Shown: positions 40,612-49,549, numbered from the stretch's first letter. The stretch is 64,000 nucleotides of DNA from Actinoallomurus liliacearum (GCF_039542035.1 NZ_BAABHJ010000031.1:1-64000); one strand, 5' to 3'. A program made the numbers and translations. Notes: generated by a model not told the origin, from the letters alone.

Positions 40612-42971
40612 GAGAGCCCGCCGCCGTGCGGCCACACCCAGTTCGCCACGTCGGGGTGGTCCTCGCCGTGCTCGCGCGTGTACGCGCGGGCCTGGAGACG
40701 GCGGTCGACCATCTGCTGACGGACGTACGCGGCCCGCCCGCCCAGCTGCGGGAGCCGGTCGATGACGTCCATCACGAGGTGGAAGCGATCGAGGTCGTTC
40801 ATCATCACCATGTCGAACGGCGTGGTCGTGGTGCCCTCCTCCTTGTACCCGCGGACGTGCAGGTGATCGTGGCCGTGCCGCCGGTAGGCGAGGCGGTGGA
40901 TCAGGTACGGGTAGCCGTGGAACGCGAAGATCACCGGCTTGTCGGTAGTGAAGAGCGCGTCGTACTCCGCGTCGGACAGCCCGTGGGGGTGCTCGGTGTC
41001 GGGCTGCAGCCGCATCAGGTCGACGACGTTGACCACGCGGACGCGGAGTTCGGGGAAGTACTGGCGGAGCAGGTCCGCGGCGGCGAGCGTCTCGAGGGTG
41101 GGGATGTCGCCGGCGCAGGCCAGGACGACGTCCGGGTCGCCGCCGGTGTCGGTGCCGGCCCAGTCCCAGATGCCGATGCCGCGCGCGCAGTGCAGGACCG
41201 CCTCCTCCATCGGCAGATACGTGAGGGCGGGCTGTTTGCCGGCGACGACGACGTTGACGTAGTCGCGGGAGTGGAGGCAGTGGTCGGCCACGGACAGCAG
41301 GGTGTTCGCGTCCGGCGGCAGGTAGACCCGGACGATCTCCGACTTCTTGTTCACCACGACGTCGAGGAATCCCGGGTCCTGATGGGTGAAGCCGTTGTGG
41401 TCCTGCCGCCAGACGTGCGAGCTGAGCAGGTAGTTCAGCGACGCGATCGGCCGTCGCCACGGCAGGCGGCGGGTGACGTACAGCCACTTGGCGTGCTGGT
41501 TGAACATCGAGTCGACGATGTGGATGAAGGCCTCGTAGCTGTTGAACAGCCCGTGGCGCCCGGTGAGCAGGTAGCCCTCCAGCCAGCCCTGGCACAGGTG
41601 CTCGCTGAGCACCTCCATCACCCGGCCGTGCGGGCCCAGGTGCTCGTCGGTCGGCAGCCGTTCGGCCTCCCAGACCCGGTCCGTCTCGTCGAAGACGGCC
41701 GACAGGCGGTTCGAGGCGGTCTCGTCCGGCCCCATGATCCGGAAATCGTCCGGGTTGTCGGCGATCACGTCGCGCAGGAAGCCCCCCAGCACGCGGGTCG
41801 CCTCGCTGAAGGTCGTCCCGGGCTTGTCGACCGGCACCGCGTACTCGCGGAAGTCGCGCAAGGTCAGATCGCGCAGCAGCAGGCCGCCGTTGGCGTGCGG
41901 GTTGGCGCTCATCCGCCGGTTCCCCTCGGGCGGCAGCGCCCGCAGCTCGGGGACCGGCCGGCCGTCCTCGTCGAACAGCTCCTCCGGACGGTACGAGCGC
42001 AGCCACGCCTCCAGCGCGGCCAGGTGCTCCGGATCCTCCCGCACCCGGCCGAGCGGCACCTGGTGGGACCGCCACGTGCCCTCGACGGGCACCCCGTCGA
42101 CCTCGCGCGGGCCGGTCCAGCCCTTCGGCGTCCGCAGCACGATCATGGGCCAGCGCGGGCGCTCCGTCGATTCGCCGCCGCGCGCGGCCGCCTGGATGCG
42201 GGCGATGTCCGTCAGAGCGTCGTCCAGGGCGTCCGCGAGCCGCCGGTGCACGTCCGCGGGCTCGTCGCCGCTGACGATGATCGGCCGGTGACCGTACCCC
42301 TCCAGCAGGGAGACCAGCTCGGATTCCGGGATGCGGGCGAGGACGGTCGGATTGGCGATTTTGTAGCCGTTCAGATGCAGGATCGGCAGCACCGCGCCGT
42401 CGGCCACCGGGTCGAGGAACTTGGTGGAGTGCCAGCTCGCCGCCAGCGGCCCGGTCTCCGCCTCGCCGTCGCCGACGATGCAGGCGACGATCAGGTCCGG
42501 GTTGTCGAACGCCGCGCCGTACGCGTGGGCGAGGGAGTACCCCAGCTCGCCGCCCTCGTGGATCGAACCGGGCGTCTCGGGCGCGACGTGGCTGGGCACG
42601 CCACCGGGGAAGGAGAACTGCCGGAACAGCCGGGCCATCCCCGCGGCGTCACGCGACACCGGCGGGTACACCTCGCTGTAGGTGCCCTCGAGCCAGGCGT
42701 TCGCGACCGCCGCCGGACCGCCGTGCCCGGGGCCCATGACGTACATCATGTTCAGGTCGCGTTCCTTGATGACGCGGTTGAGGTGGACGTAGCAGAGGTT
42801 CAGCCCGGGTGAGGTCCCCCAGTGACCCAGCAGCCGCGGCTTGATGTGGTCCCGGGTCAGCGGCTCCCGCAGCAGCGGGTTGGCGCGCAGGTAGATCTGT
42901 CCGACCGACAGGTAGTTCGCGGCCCGCCAGTACGCGTCGATCCGGCGCAGTTCGTCGTCCGCCAAGGTCAT
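40608..42971 (-). CDS. xfp: Phosphoketolase (xylulose-5-P/fructose-6-P)
   Basis: A 787-residue thiamine diphosphate enzyme that splits xylulose 5-phosphate (or fructose 6-phosphate) with phosphate into acetyl phosphate plus an aldose phosphate. N-terminal signatures are AYWRAANYLSVGQIYLRANPLL and GHWGTSPGLNLCYVHLNR. The ThDP/Mg motif is CIVGDGEAETGPLAASWHS, with HLNGYKIANPT after it. Later segments HGLFNSYEAFIHIVDSMFNQHAKWL and WRQDHNGFTHQDPGFLD complete the family pattern. ATG 42971 is preceded by GGAG at eight bases. Its product acetyl phosphate is the substrate of the overlapping ackA. The divergent promoter region upstream contains a perfect DevR-like palindrome. Confidence 0.97.
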   Translation of the reverse strand: MTLADDELRRIDAYWRAANYLSVGQIYLRANPLLREPLTRDHIKPRLLGHWGTSPGLNLCYVHLNRVIKERDLNMMYVMGPGHGGPAAVANAWLEGTYSEVYPPVSRDAAGMARLFRQFSFPGGVPSHVAPETPGSIHEGGELGYSLAHAYGAAFDNPDLIVACIVGDGEAETGPLAASWHSTKFLDPVADGAVLPILHLNGYKIANPTVLARIPESELVSLLEGYGHRPIIVSGDEPADVHRRLADALDDALTDIARIQAAARGGESTERPRWPMIVLRTPKGWTGPREVDGVPVEGTWRSHQVPLGRVREDPEHLAALEAWLRSYRPEELFDEDGRPVPELRALPPEGNRRMSANPHANGGLLLRDLTLRDFREYAVPVDKPGTTFSEATRVLGGFLRDVIADNPDDFRIMGPDETASNRLSAVFDETDRVWEAERLPTDEHLGPHGRVMEVLSEHLCQGWLEGYLLTGRHGLFNSYEAFIHIVDSMFNQHAKWLYVTRRLPWRRPIASLNYLLSSHVWRQDHNGFTHQDPGFLDVVVNKKSEIVRVYLPPDANTLLSVADHCLHSRDYVNVVVAGKQPALTYLPMEEAVLHCARGIGIWDWAGTDTGGDPDVVLACAGDIPTLETLAAADLLRQYFPELRVRVVNVVDLMRLQPDTEHPHGLSDAEYDALFTTDKPVIFAFHGYPYLIHRLAYRRHGHDHLHVRGYKEEGTTTTPFDMVMMNDLDRFHLVMDVIDRLPQLGGRAAYVRQQMVDRRLQARAYTREHGEDHPDVANWVWPHGGGLS

Positions 42972-43104
42972 GGCGCGATCTCCTCGAGCGAGAGGGGCAC
43001 GGGTCGAGCCGCTCCAGTCACCCTGCGCGCCTCGCACGAAGCGTCGCGCAGCCGGTCGGCGGCCCGAGATCTCCATCTGATCACGGGCCGCCGGGACGCC
43101 AGCA

Positions 43105-43118
43105 GGGACGAAGGTCCC
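43105..43118. promoter_or_regulatory. DevR/DosR-like box between xfp and PPOX-fold gene
   Basis: GGGACGAAGGTCCC is a perfect GGGAC-N4-GTCCC repeat, 134 bp upstream of xfp (minus) and 156 bp upstream of the PPOX-fold gene (plus). A degenerate second site, AGTACGAAGGTCCC, follows at 43160-43173, 55 bp away, sharing the GAAG centre. Clusters of two sites are usual at DosR-controlled promoters. Confidence 0.65.
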
Positions 43119-43260
43119 CGGACGCGCGGGCGCGCGCCGCGGAACGGAGCCACGTGCCGAGTACGAAGGTCCCGAACCGGACGCACCGCCGGAGAAGGGC
43201 CATCGGACATGGGACGTTCGCCTCTGCCCTGTGACACCTCCGACGGAACAGCATCGAGAT

Positions 43261-43689
43261 ATGCGCCTCGACGTCAACGGGCTGGAGGTCCTCGGCCGGG
43301 AGGAGTGCCTCGCCCTCATGGGATCCGTCCAGGTCGGCCGGATCGTCTTCACCGACCGGGCCCTGCCCGCGATCCAGCCGGTGAACTTCGTCCTGCACGG
43401 CGAGGACGTGATCATCGCGACCGCGTCCGGTTCGAAGCTGGCCGCGGCGACGTGCGGTGCGATCGTCGCGTTCGAGGTGGACGCCTTCGACGCCGGCGAC
43501 CGGGCGGGCTGGTCCGTCACCGTCGTCGGGCAGGCGCGGGCGGTGTACGACTCCGGGGAGCGCTCCGGGTTGTCCCGGTTGCCGCTTGATTCGTGGATCC
43601 CCGGACGGCACGACCACTTCATCCGTATCCGGAGTGACGTCGTCAGCGGACGACGGTTTCATCCGATGATGGTGGAGGCGAGACCATGA
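43261..43689 (+). CDS. PPOX-fold flavin-binding protein
   Basis: A 142-residue protein of the pyridoxamine 5'-phosphate oxidase-like split-barrel fold. It shows LEVLGREECLALMGSVQVGRIVFTDRALPAIQPVNFVLHGEDVIIAT, in which the GRIVFT strand and PVNF segment are typical of FMN- or F420-binding members found in actinobacterial stress regulons. VAFEVDAFDAGDRAGWSVTVVGQA and the HFIRI strand follow. The start is uncertain: ATG 43261 has homology-like sequence from the second residue, while GTG 43231 is also in frame. It overlaps the CBS gene by ATGA and lies under the DevR-like boxes. The reaction is unknown. Confidence 0.85.
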   Translation: MRLDVNGLEVLGREECLALMGSVQVGRIVFTDRALPAIQPVNFVLHGEDVIIATASGSKLAAATCGAIVAFEVDAFDAGDRAGWSVTVVGQARAVYDSGERSGLSRLPLDSWIPGRHDHFIRIRSDVVSGRRFHPMMVEARP

Positions 43690-44192
43690 CCGGGACACTG
43701 GAAGAACAGCCGGTGGGCGAGGCCATGTCGACGGACGTGCTCGCCGTCACCGAGACGGAGTCCGCCCTGCTGACCTGGGAGCTGATGCGGCAGGGCGGCT
43801 ACCACCACGTACCCGTCCTGAGCGATGAGGGGGGCTTCGTCGGAGTTCTGGACGCCGAGACGCTGGCCGCCGCCTGGGACAGCGGTGGCCCCGACCGGAT
43901 GCGCAAGCCGGTGGGGGCCCTCGTCGGTCACCGTTCGCCGACGCACGTCCGCCCGCAGGACTCCGTCGCCACGGCCGCGCGGGCGATGCTGGCCGCCGGG
44001 ACCGATGTGGTCCCGGTCCTCGACGACGACGGGCGGCTGTCCGGCCTGTTCACGGCACGGGACCTGATCGCGCTGGCCGCCGGCGCGCGCCGGCCCGCCC
44101 AAGCCGGGCACATCACCACCCCTGCGCTCTACCGCATCGAGCCGGTACTGCCCGGACGGCACCCGGAGGGCAGCGCGATACCGCCGAGCTGA
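43686..44192 (+). CDS. CBS-pair domain protein
   Basis: A 168-residue cytosolic protein made of two CBS motifs: residues about 9-65 (VGEAMSTDVLAVTETESALLTWELMRQGGYHHVPVLSDEGGFVGVL) and 72-130 (VGALVGHRSPTHVRPQDSVATAARAMLAAGTDVVPVLDDDGRLSGLF). CBS pairs bind adenine nucleotides and act as energy sensors. Stand-alone proteins of this kind are common in DosR-type regulons. The C-terminal 35 residues are not part of the fold. Its ATG overlaps the stop of the PPOX-fold gene, so it shares the promoter with the DevR-like boxes. Confidence 0.9.
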   Translation: MTGTLEEQPVGEAMSTDVLAVTETESALLTWELMRQGGYHHVPVLSDEGGFVGVLDAETLAAAWDSGGPDRMRKPVGALVGHRSPTHVRPQDSVATAARAMLAAGTDVVPVLDDDGRLSGLFTARDLIALAAGARRPAQAGHITTPALYRIEPVLPGRHPEGSAIPPS

Positions 44193-44207
44193 TCGGAGGT
44201 ATCGGGC

Positions 44208-44585
44208 GTGGACGCACGGGACGGGAGAGGAGAGCCGATGCCGCGGCAGATCGCCTCCGGGCTGTCGGAGCCGTCGATCGCCCTTCTGGAGGAACGCATC
44301 CACCGGTTGGAAGTCAGCGTCGCCCTGCTCACCCACGCCGTCCAGGTGCTCGCCCGTGAGGTGACCGGCAGCCGGGAACCAGAGCCGGGCGAGGCGCCCG
44401 AACGGGCGACGCCGCCCGACGACGCGGCCGTACCGGCGACGGCACCGGACGAGACGCCCGTACGGGCCACGGCGCCGGACGAGATGCCCGTACGGGCGAC
44501 GCCGCCGGACGACCTGGCCGTACCGGCGACGACGCCCGCCGCGAGGCGCTACACCCGGCGCCAGCGGGCCTCGCAGAAGGAGTAG
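44208..44585 (+). CDS. Small coiled-coil protein with decapeptide repeats
   Basis: A 125-residue protein. The N-terminal half has a short amphipathic helix likely to form a coiled coil (SIALLEERIHRLEVSVALLTHAVQVLAREV). The C-terminal half is built of imperfect ten-residue repeats of the form P-V-x-A-T-x-P-D-x-x (for example VPATAPDETP, VRATAPDEMP, VRATPPDDLA). GTG 44208 has GGAGG eight bases upstream and follows the CBS gene by 15 bp, so it is probably the third gene of that operon. No family is recognised. The last 37 bp overlap the DUF1206 gene from the other strand. Confidence 0.65.
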   Translation: MDARDGRGEPMPRQIASGLSEPSIALLEERIHRLEVSVALLTHAVQVLAREVTGSREPEPGEAPERATPPDDAAVPATAPDETPVRATAPDEMPVRATPPDDLAVPATTPAARRYTRRQRASQKE

Positions 44586-45376
44586 AGGCCGAAGACGACG
44601 AGGCCGAACGCGACCAGGACCAGCAGCCACGGCCCCACCGAGGTGGAGGCGAACTCGCGCAGTGTTCCGTCGACGCCCTTGGCCTTGCCGGGATCGAAGG
44701 TGATCGCGGCGTAGGCGAGAAAGACCCCGGCCGCCGCGAACACGAGCGCCCGGGTGGAACGGCCGACCATCCCCAGTGCCTCGACGACCCTACGGACCCG
44801 TGCGCTCATCTGCTCGGTCTTGAGCTGCTTCTCGAAGTTGCGCCGCAGGGCGCCGACCGCGATGCCGATGCCGCCGGCGATGAAACCGATCCCGACGAGC
44901 AGGACGAGCCAGCGCCCGGCCGGGATCTCGTGCATCGCCTTCGCCGTGTAGTCCTTGGACTTCTTGTCGCTGGAGCTCCGCCCGCCGGCGCCGATGATGA
45001 ACGCCACCGTGGTGGCGCACACACCCGTGTAGAACACCCCGCGCGCCAGGGAGGCCAGGCGCTTGGTGGCCTTGTGCCCGTCCGGCCCGGACTGGCCGAG
45101 GAGGGCCTCGCTGTACCGCCACAGGGCCAGGCCCGCGAAACCGAGCGCCACCAGCCACAGGATCAGGCTGCCGCCGGTGGTCTTGGCGACCGTCTCCAGC
45201 GCGCCCTGCCGGTCCGCGTGGCCGCCCTTGCCGAAGGCGACCTTGATCGCGAGGTAGCCGACCAGAAGGTAATTGAGGCCGCGGGCGGCGAGGCCGCTCC
45301 GGGCGAGAAGCTGAAACGGCGTGCTGTTGGACGCGCGGCGTCCGGCCGCCCGTAGGTGCGCGCTGTGCGCGGTCAT
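44549..45376 (-). CDS. DUF1206 integral membrane protein
   Basis: A 275-residue membrane protein made of three similar two-helix repeats, as expected for DUF1206. The repeat openings are LARSGLAARGLNYLLVGYLAIKVAF, LASLARGVFYTGVCATTVAFI and LGMVGRSTRALVFAAAGVFLAYAAI. Each has a conserved G-x-x-x-R-G/A pattern followed by a second helix (LVALGFAGLALWRYSEAL, LVLLVGIGFIAGGIGIAVGAL, LLVLVAFGLVVFGLYSFCEA). The function of the family is unknown. The start is preceded by GGAGG. The gene lies between the CBS-containing operon and a DMT-like transporter gene, divergent from the latter. Confidence 0.9.
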   Translation of the reverse strand: MTAHSAHLRAAGRRASNSTPFQLLARSGLAARGLNYLLVGYLAIKVAFGKGGHADRQGALETVAKTTGGSLILWLVALGFAGLALWRYSEALLGQSGPDGHKATKRLASLARGVFYTGVCATTVAFIIGAGGRSSSDKKSKDYTAKAMHEIPAGRWLVLLVGIGFIAGGIGIAVGALRRNFEKQLKTEQMSARVRRVVEALGMVGRSTRALVFAAAGVFLAYAAITFDPGKAKGVDGTLREFASTSVGPWLLVLVAFGLVVFGLYSFCEARWRRV

Positions 45377-45570
45377 GAGCCACCTCCTGGATCGGCCGCG
45401 AGATGCCCCGTGCGTCCCGGCCCAAACCTGAGCGGCGGCCCGTGCCCGGAACTTCGCACCCCTCGCCGGGCGTCAGGACTATCGAGGGTGGTGATCTCAC
45501 TTCCGTCGCCCCGCACCCCCGCCCACGGCGCCGGGATCCCCGACCCGGCGGTGCACGATCGGAGCAGTGC

Positions 45571-46488
45571 ATGGTCATCGGCCTCCTGACCGCCGTCGCC
45601 GCATCCGCCTGTTACGGCACCGGATCGGTCCTGCAGGCGGTGGGGGCGCGCAGGTCCGCCCGCCGGGAGATCGCGGCGGGGGCCACGACGGCCACGACCG
45701 CGCACGGCGGCCCCAGCCTCTCCTCCACCGCCAAGGCCGCCGTCACGTGGGAGTTCCTCCTGGGGGCGGTCCTGGACGCGGCCGGTTTCGGGCTCGGCGC
45801 GCTGGCCGCGCGGCTACTCCCCCTGTTCCTGTCGCAAACCGTGATCAGTGCGAACCTGGTGATCACCGCCCTGTTGGGAATCAAGCTGCTGGGCGTCCGG
45901 CTGAACCGGCTCGAGTGGCTGTCCATCGCGGTCGTGTGCAGTGCTCTCGTCCTGCTGGCCGGGGCGGCCGGGCACGAGGGCACCGGCGACACCTCGATCT
46001 CGACCCACTGGTGGCTCCTGGCGATCTCCGTGCTGCTCATCGGCGCCGGATTCCTCGTCGTACGGCTGGTGGGCGCCAAGGCCGCGATCCTGGCCGGGCT
46101 GCTGTCCGGACTGGGTTTCGGCGCAGTGGGCGTGGGCGTGCGCGTGCTGAACGGCGTGCGACCGCTCGACCCGGACGCGCTGCTGGCCGACCCCGCCCTG
46201 TACGCCCTGACGGTCGGCGGCGTCGGAGGCATGTACCTGCACACGGTCGCGCTGCAGATCGGCTCTGTCAACGGGGCGACCGCAGCCCTCGTCGTGGGCG
46301 AGACGGTCGTCCCCGGCCTGCTCGGTGTGGTCTGGCTCGGCGACGCCTCACGCCCCGGCTACACCTGGGCCGCACTGGTGGGCTTCGTGCTCGCCGTCGC
46401 CGGCGCCGTCGCGGTGGCCCGCTTCGGCGCGGCCGAGCACGCCGCCGGCCGGGCGTCCCGCCCGGGGGAGGCCCTCGGCTCCTCGTGA
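45571..46488 (+). CDS. DMT-superfamily-like membrane protein
   Basis: A 305-residue integral membrane protein with about nine or ten helices. The start is VIGLLTAVAASACYGTGSVLQAVGARRS, followed by GFGLGALAARLLPLFLSQTVISANLVITALLGIKLLG, WLLAISVLLIGAGFLVVRL and GMYLHTVALQIGSVNGATAALVVGETVVPGLLGVVWLGD. The paired-repeat pattern matches the drug/metabolite transporter group often annotated as DMT or magnesium-transporter NIPA-like. ATG 45571 is preceded by GGAG at eight bases, so a longer open frame from 45403 is rejected. The substrate is unknown. Confidence 0.87.
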   Translation: MVIGLLTAVAASACYGTGSVLQAVGARRSARREIAAGATTATTAHGGPSLSSTAKAAVTWEFLLGAVLDAAGFGLGALAARLLPLFLSQTVISANLVITALLGIKLLGVRLNRLEWLSIAVVCSALVLLAGAAGHEGTGDTSISTHWWLLAISVLLIGAGFLVVRLVGAKAAILAGLLSGLGFGAVGVGVRVLNGVRPLDPDALLADPALYALTVGGVGGMYLHTVALQIGSVNGATAALVVGETVVPGLLGVVWLGDASRPGYTWAALVGFVLAVAGAVAVARFGAAEHAAGRASRPGEALGSS

Positions 46489-46538
46489 CCGGGATCGGTC
46501 GGTCGGACCGGCCGACGGGTGTCGGACGTGCTCGGCGA

Positions 46539-47525
46539 TCAGGCCGCCTCGTCGGCGGCGTCGATGCCGACGGCGGTGTGGATGAAGTCGGCCGCCTCCC
46601 GTACGGCCGCCCGCGCTTCGGGGAACAGCCGGTTGAACAGCTGGAACACGTGGATCTGCCCTGGCCAGACCTGCAGCTCGCATCTGTTCCCGGAGCTGGT
46701 GAGGGCCTCGGCGAGCCGTTCGGCCTCCCCGCGCAGGACCTCCTGCTTCGCCACCTGGATGAGGAAGGGCGGCAGCTCGAGGCCGTCACAGTCCAGCAGC
46801 GACAGCCGCGGGTCGGACCAGTCGTTGTGATCGCCGACGTACAGCCGGCCGAAGTGCCGCGCCAGCGCGGGGCTGATGAACGGATCGCGGTACTCCCGGT
46901 CGCTGAGCACCGACAGCTCGCAGCTCAGGTCGACCCAGGGCGAGAACAGCACGACGCCGCCCGGCGCCGGCAGTCCGGAACGGAGCGCCTCGCCGACCAT
47001 GGCGGCGGCCAGGTGGCCTCCGGAGGAGTCGCCCGCGATCACGATCCGGGACGGCGGCAGGTCGGTGAGCAGCCACCGGTAGGCCGCCAGGGCGTCCTCG
47101 AGCGCGGCGGGGAACGGATGTTCGGGGGCCAGGCGGTAGCTCGGCGCCAGGACCGGCAACCCCGTGTCGGCGGCGAGCCGGCTCGTGAGCGTCCGGTGGG
47201 TGCGCGGCGAGCAGAACGCGTACCCGCCGCCGTGCAGGTACAGGATCGCGCCCTTGGCGGGCTCGGGCGGCCGGACCCACTCGCCGGAGACCGGCGCGCC
47301 CGCCGCTCGGGCCAGGGCCTCGACCCGTACTCCGGGATCCGGTCGTAGCAGGCGGGTGCCGTGTTCGATGGCCATGCGGAGCACCGTGAGGGATACGAAG
47401 CGTCCGCTCAGGCGGTCGACCATGGGCCGCCATCCGAAACTCAGGGCGCGCGCGAGGGCCCTGGCCTGTCGGCTGGGGGCGACGATGTCTGCGAATCCGG
47501 CGGGGAGGTCGTCGTAGGAGGTCAC
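46539..47525 (-). CDS. Alpha/beta hydrolase, hormone-sensitive-lipase type esterase
   Basis: A 328-residue esterase of bacterial family IV. The oxyanion-hole motif is LYLHGGGYAFCS, the nucleophile elbow is IAGDSSGGHLAAA, and the catalytic His is in WPGQIHVFQLF. The acidic residue normally found in a D-x-L-x-D-E/D segment is here QEVLRGE, so a Glu may serve as the acid. A cap region precedes the core (residues 1-85). It probably hydrolyses short- to medium-chain acyl esters in the cytosol. The gene is isolated, with about 280 bp of unassigned sequence between its start and the acyl-AMP ligase gene behind it on the same strand. Confidence 0.9.
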   Translation of the reverse strand: MTSYDDLPAGFADIVAPSRQARALARALSFGWRPMVDRLSGRFVSLTVLRMAIEHGTRLLRPDPGVRVEALARAAGAPVSGEWVRPPEPAKGAILYLHGGGYAFCSPRTHRTLTSRLAADTGLPVLAPSYRLAPEHPFPAALEDALAAYRWLLTDLPPSRIVIAGDSSGGHLAAAMVGEALRSGLPAPGGVVLFSPWVDLSCELSVLSDREYRDPFISPALARHFGRLYVGDHNDWSDPRLSLLDCDGLELPPFLIQVAKQEVLRGEAERLAEALTSSGNRCELQVWPGQIHVFQLFNRLFPEARAAVREAADFIHTAVGIDAADEAA

Positions 47526-47808
47526 ACGACACCACCGACGGGTATCGAACGGCCCGACTCCTCAGCCCGGCCGCAGAGGGGGATTTTTGTCATTTCTGCG
47601 CCTCGGTGTACTCGTTCGGAGGAACCACGACCGATCGTCCCTCTGCCCGGCCGACGGCGATACGGGGGAACTCCCCCTTCGGGTACCTGCTTCTACCTGC
47701 GCCGGGTGCGGGGACATGCACGATCCGACAGACCATGATCACGGTCCGTTACCATCCTCGTCACGAGGAACCGATCCGTACGGCGACCACCGCAACGACG
47801 ATCCGTGG

Positions 47809-49359
47809 TCACCGCTTCCCGCGGTCCTCGAGTCCGGAGCGCAGCGCCCGCTTGTCGAACTTTCCGCTGGCGGCGACCGGTGCCTCGGAGATCACCGTGA
47901 TCGTCTCGGGCACGCTCGCGGCGCCGAGCCGCTCCCGCACCGCCCGGGCCAGCGCGCCGAGGTCCGGGGTCCGGCCCTCGGCCGGCACCACGAACGCGTG
48001 GATCGCCTCGCCGGTCCGCTCGTCCGGGGTGCCGACGACGTACGCCTGGTCGACGTCCGGATGGTCCGCCAGGACCGACTCGATCGGACCGGCGTAGCAG
48101 ACCTCGGCGTTGACGATGATCACGTCGCGGCTGCGCCCGACGAGGTGGAGCAGGCCCCGCTCGTCCAGCCGGCCGAGATCGCGGGTGCGCAGCAGGCCGT
48201 CCCGCAGCGTTTCGGCGGTCTGTGCCGGATCGCCCCAGTACCCGCTCATCATGTACGGGCTGCGCAGCCAGATCTCACCGGTCTCCCCCATCCCGACCGG
48301 GCGCCCGCTCTCGTCCCGTACCTCGATGTCGACGAACGGCAGCGGCCGGCCCACCGAGGCCAGGACGGCGGCGGGACCCGCGGCGATCAGGTCGGGCGTC
48401 AGCACCGAGATCAGACCCGCCTCGCTCTGCCCGTACCCCTGGTACACCACCGGGCCGAGACGCTCGACGGCCTCCGCGAGCCGCCGCGGGTTCACCGGCG
48501 ACCCGGACACCATGACCGCTCGCAGACTCCCCAGGTCGGCGGCCTCCTCGCGCAGGACGTCGAGCAGCTGGTAGAGCCGGGGCACGGTCATGATCGTCCC
48601 GGTGATCCGATGGCGCTCGAGGGCGTAGGGGAACAGCGGGCGCCTGTCGCCCGGATCCGGGATCACGCAGGTCCCCCCGCCTATCAGGGACAACGTGGCC
48701 CAGTCCATGACCACCGGACTGGCCAGCGTGCCGAACACCAGGCAGCGCTCGAAGTCGTGCGCCATCCGGACGAGCTCCGGCGTCCAGGCTGCGGGCCGGT
48801 GCGCCCAGTGCGCGGTGAGGGCCTGGTAGGTCTGCGCGCACCCCTTGGGCCGCCCGGTGCTGCCGCTCGTGTAGGTCAGCCGGGCGACGTCGCCGGGTCG
48901 CCCCCGGACGGTCAGCGGCCCGTCGGCCGCTCGGGCGAGCAGATCCTCCCCCGCCGGGCTCTCCCCCAGCGACAGCAGCGGTACCGCCCCGGCCTCCGCG
49001 ATCAGCTCCGGCGTCACGGACGGTCCGTCGACCACGATCGCCGCGAGGTCGGCATCCAGCATCGCGGCGAGCTGCCCGGCCGTGTACCCCGGCCGTACGC
49101 CGACGACCCGGCAGCCCAGCGTGTACGCGGCGACCCGCGCGGCGAACGCCTCCGGCGAGACCGACGTCACCAACGCGACGCCCTGACCGGGGCCGAGGCC
49201 CGCGGCCCGCAACGCGCCCGCCACCCGCCGGATCGTCTCCAGCAGCGCGCCCCGCGAGACCGTACGGTCCCCGTGCTCGAACGCCGGCGTCTCCGGCGCG
49301 CTCGCCAGCGCGTCCAGCAGAGCCCGTGGGAAGAGCCCGTCGTCTGGCCTGTCCTGCAT
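47809..49359 (-). CDS. AMP-dependent acyl-CoA ligase (ANL superfamily)
   Basis: A 516-residue adenylate-forming enzyme. The P-loop motif is RLTYTSGSTGRPKGC, with adenine-binding VVYQGYGQSEAGLISVL. The hinge is RTRDLGRLDERGLLHLVGRSRD, where the usual TGD is RTRDLG, and the catalytic Lys of the C-terminal subdomain lies in APVAASGKFDKRALR. Overall it resembles 4-coumarate:CoA ligase-like enzymes. The acid substrate cannot be predicted. It is divergent from the LarA-like gene across about 190 bp, in which the CTCAG-type motif seen upstream of the two-component system recurs. Confidence 0.9.
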   Translation of the reverse strand: MQDRPDDGLFPRALLDALASAPETPAFEHGDRTVSRGALLETIRRVAGALRAAGLGPGQGVALVTSVSPEAFAARVAAYTLGCRVVGVRPGYTAGQLAAMLDADLAAIVVDGPSVTPELIAEAGAVPLLSLGESPAGEDLLARAADGPLTVRGRPGDVARLTYTSGSTGRPKGCAQTYQALTAHWAHRPAAWTPELVRMAHDFERCLVFGTLASPVVMDWATLSLIGGGTCVIPDPGDRRPLFPYALERHRITGTIMTVPRLYQLLDVLREEAADLGSLRAVMVSGSPVNPRRLAEAVERLGPVVYQGYGQSEAGLISVLTPDLIAAGPAAVLASVGRPLPFVDIEVRDESGRPVGMGETGEIWLRSPYMMSGYWGDPAQTAETLRDGLLRTRDLGRLDERGLLHLVGRSRDVIIVNAEVCYAGPIESVLADHPDVDQAYVVGTPDERTGEAIHAFVVPAEGRTPDLGALARAVRERLGAASVPETITVISEAPVAASGKFDKRALRSGLEDRGKR

Positions 49360-49412
49360 CGTCGCCTCGCTGCGGTCGACTCGTCCGACGCGCAGGAGGC
49401 TAGGCCGGTGCT

Positions 49413-49429
49413 CCTCAGAGGATTCTCAG
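49413..49429. promoter_or_regulatory. Second CTCAG-type repeated motif
   Basis: CCTCAGAGGATTCTCAG lies between the acyl-AMP ligase (minus, start 49359) and the LarA-like gene (plus, start 49550). It matches the motif at 34392-34409 except for a two-base difference in spacer length. It may be a site for the same response regulator. Confidence 0.35.
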
Positions 49430-49549
49430 AAGAACCCGTCGTGGGAACCGCGCGTTCCGTGGGACGCAACCCCGTTCTCTCATCAGGGATTCGATGGTGA
49501 GATGGTCTTCCGGGGAGGCGGTGGCGACCGAGGGAAGGAAGATCCGATC

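Noticed and set aside
47526..47808. Plus-strand frames between the esterase and acyl-AMP ligase genes
   Set aside because: No ribosome site, family resemblance or consistent codon bias. They continue antisense through the ligase gene. Nothing is called in this gap.
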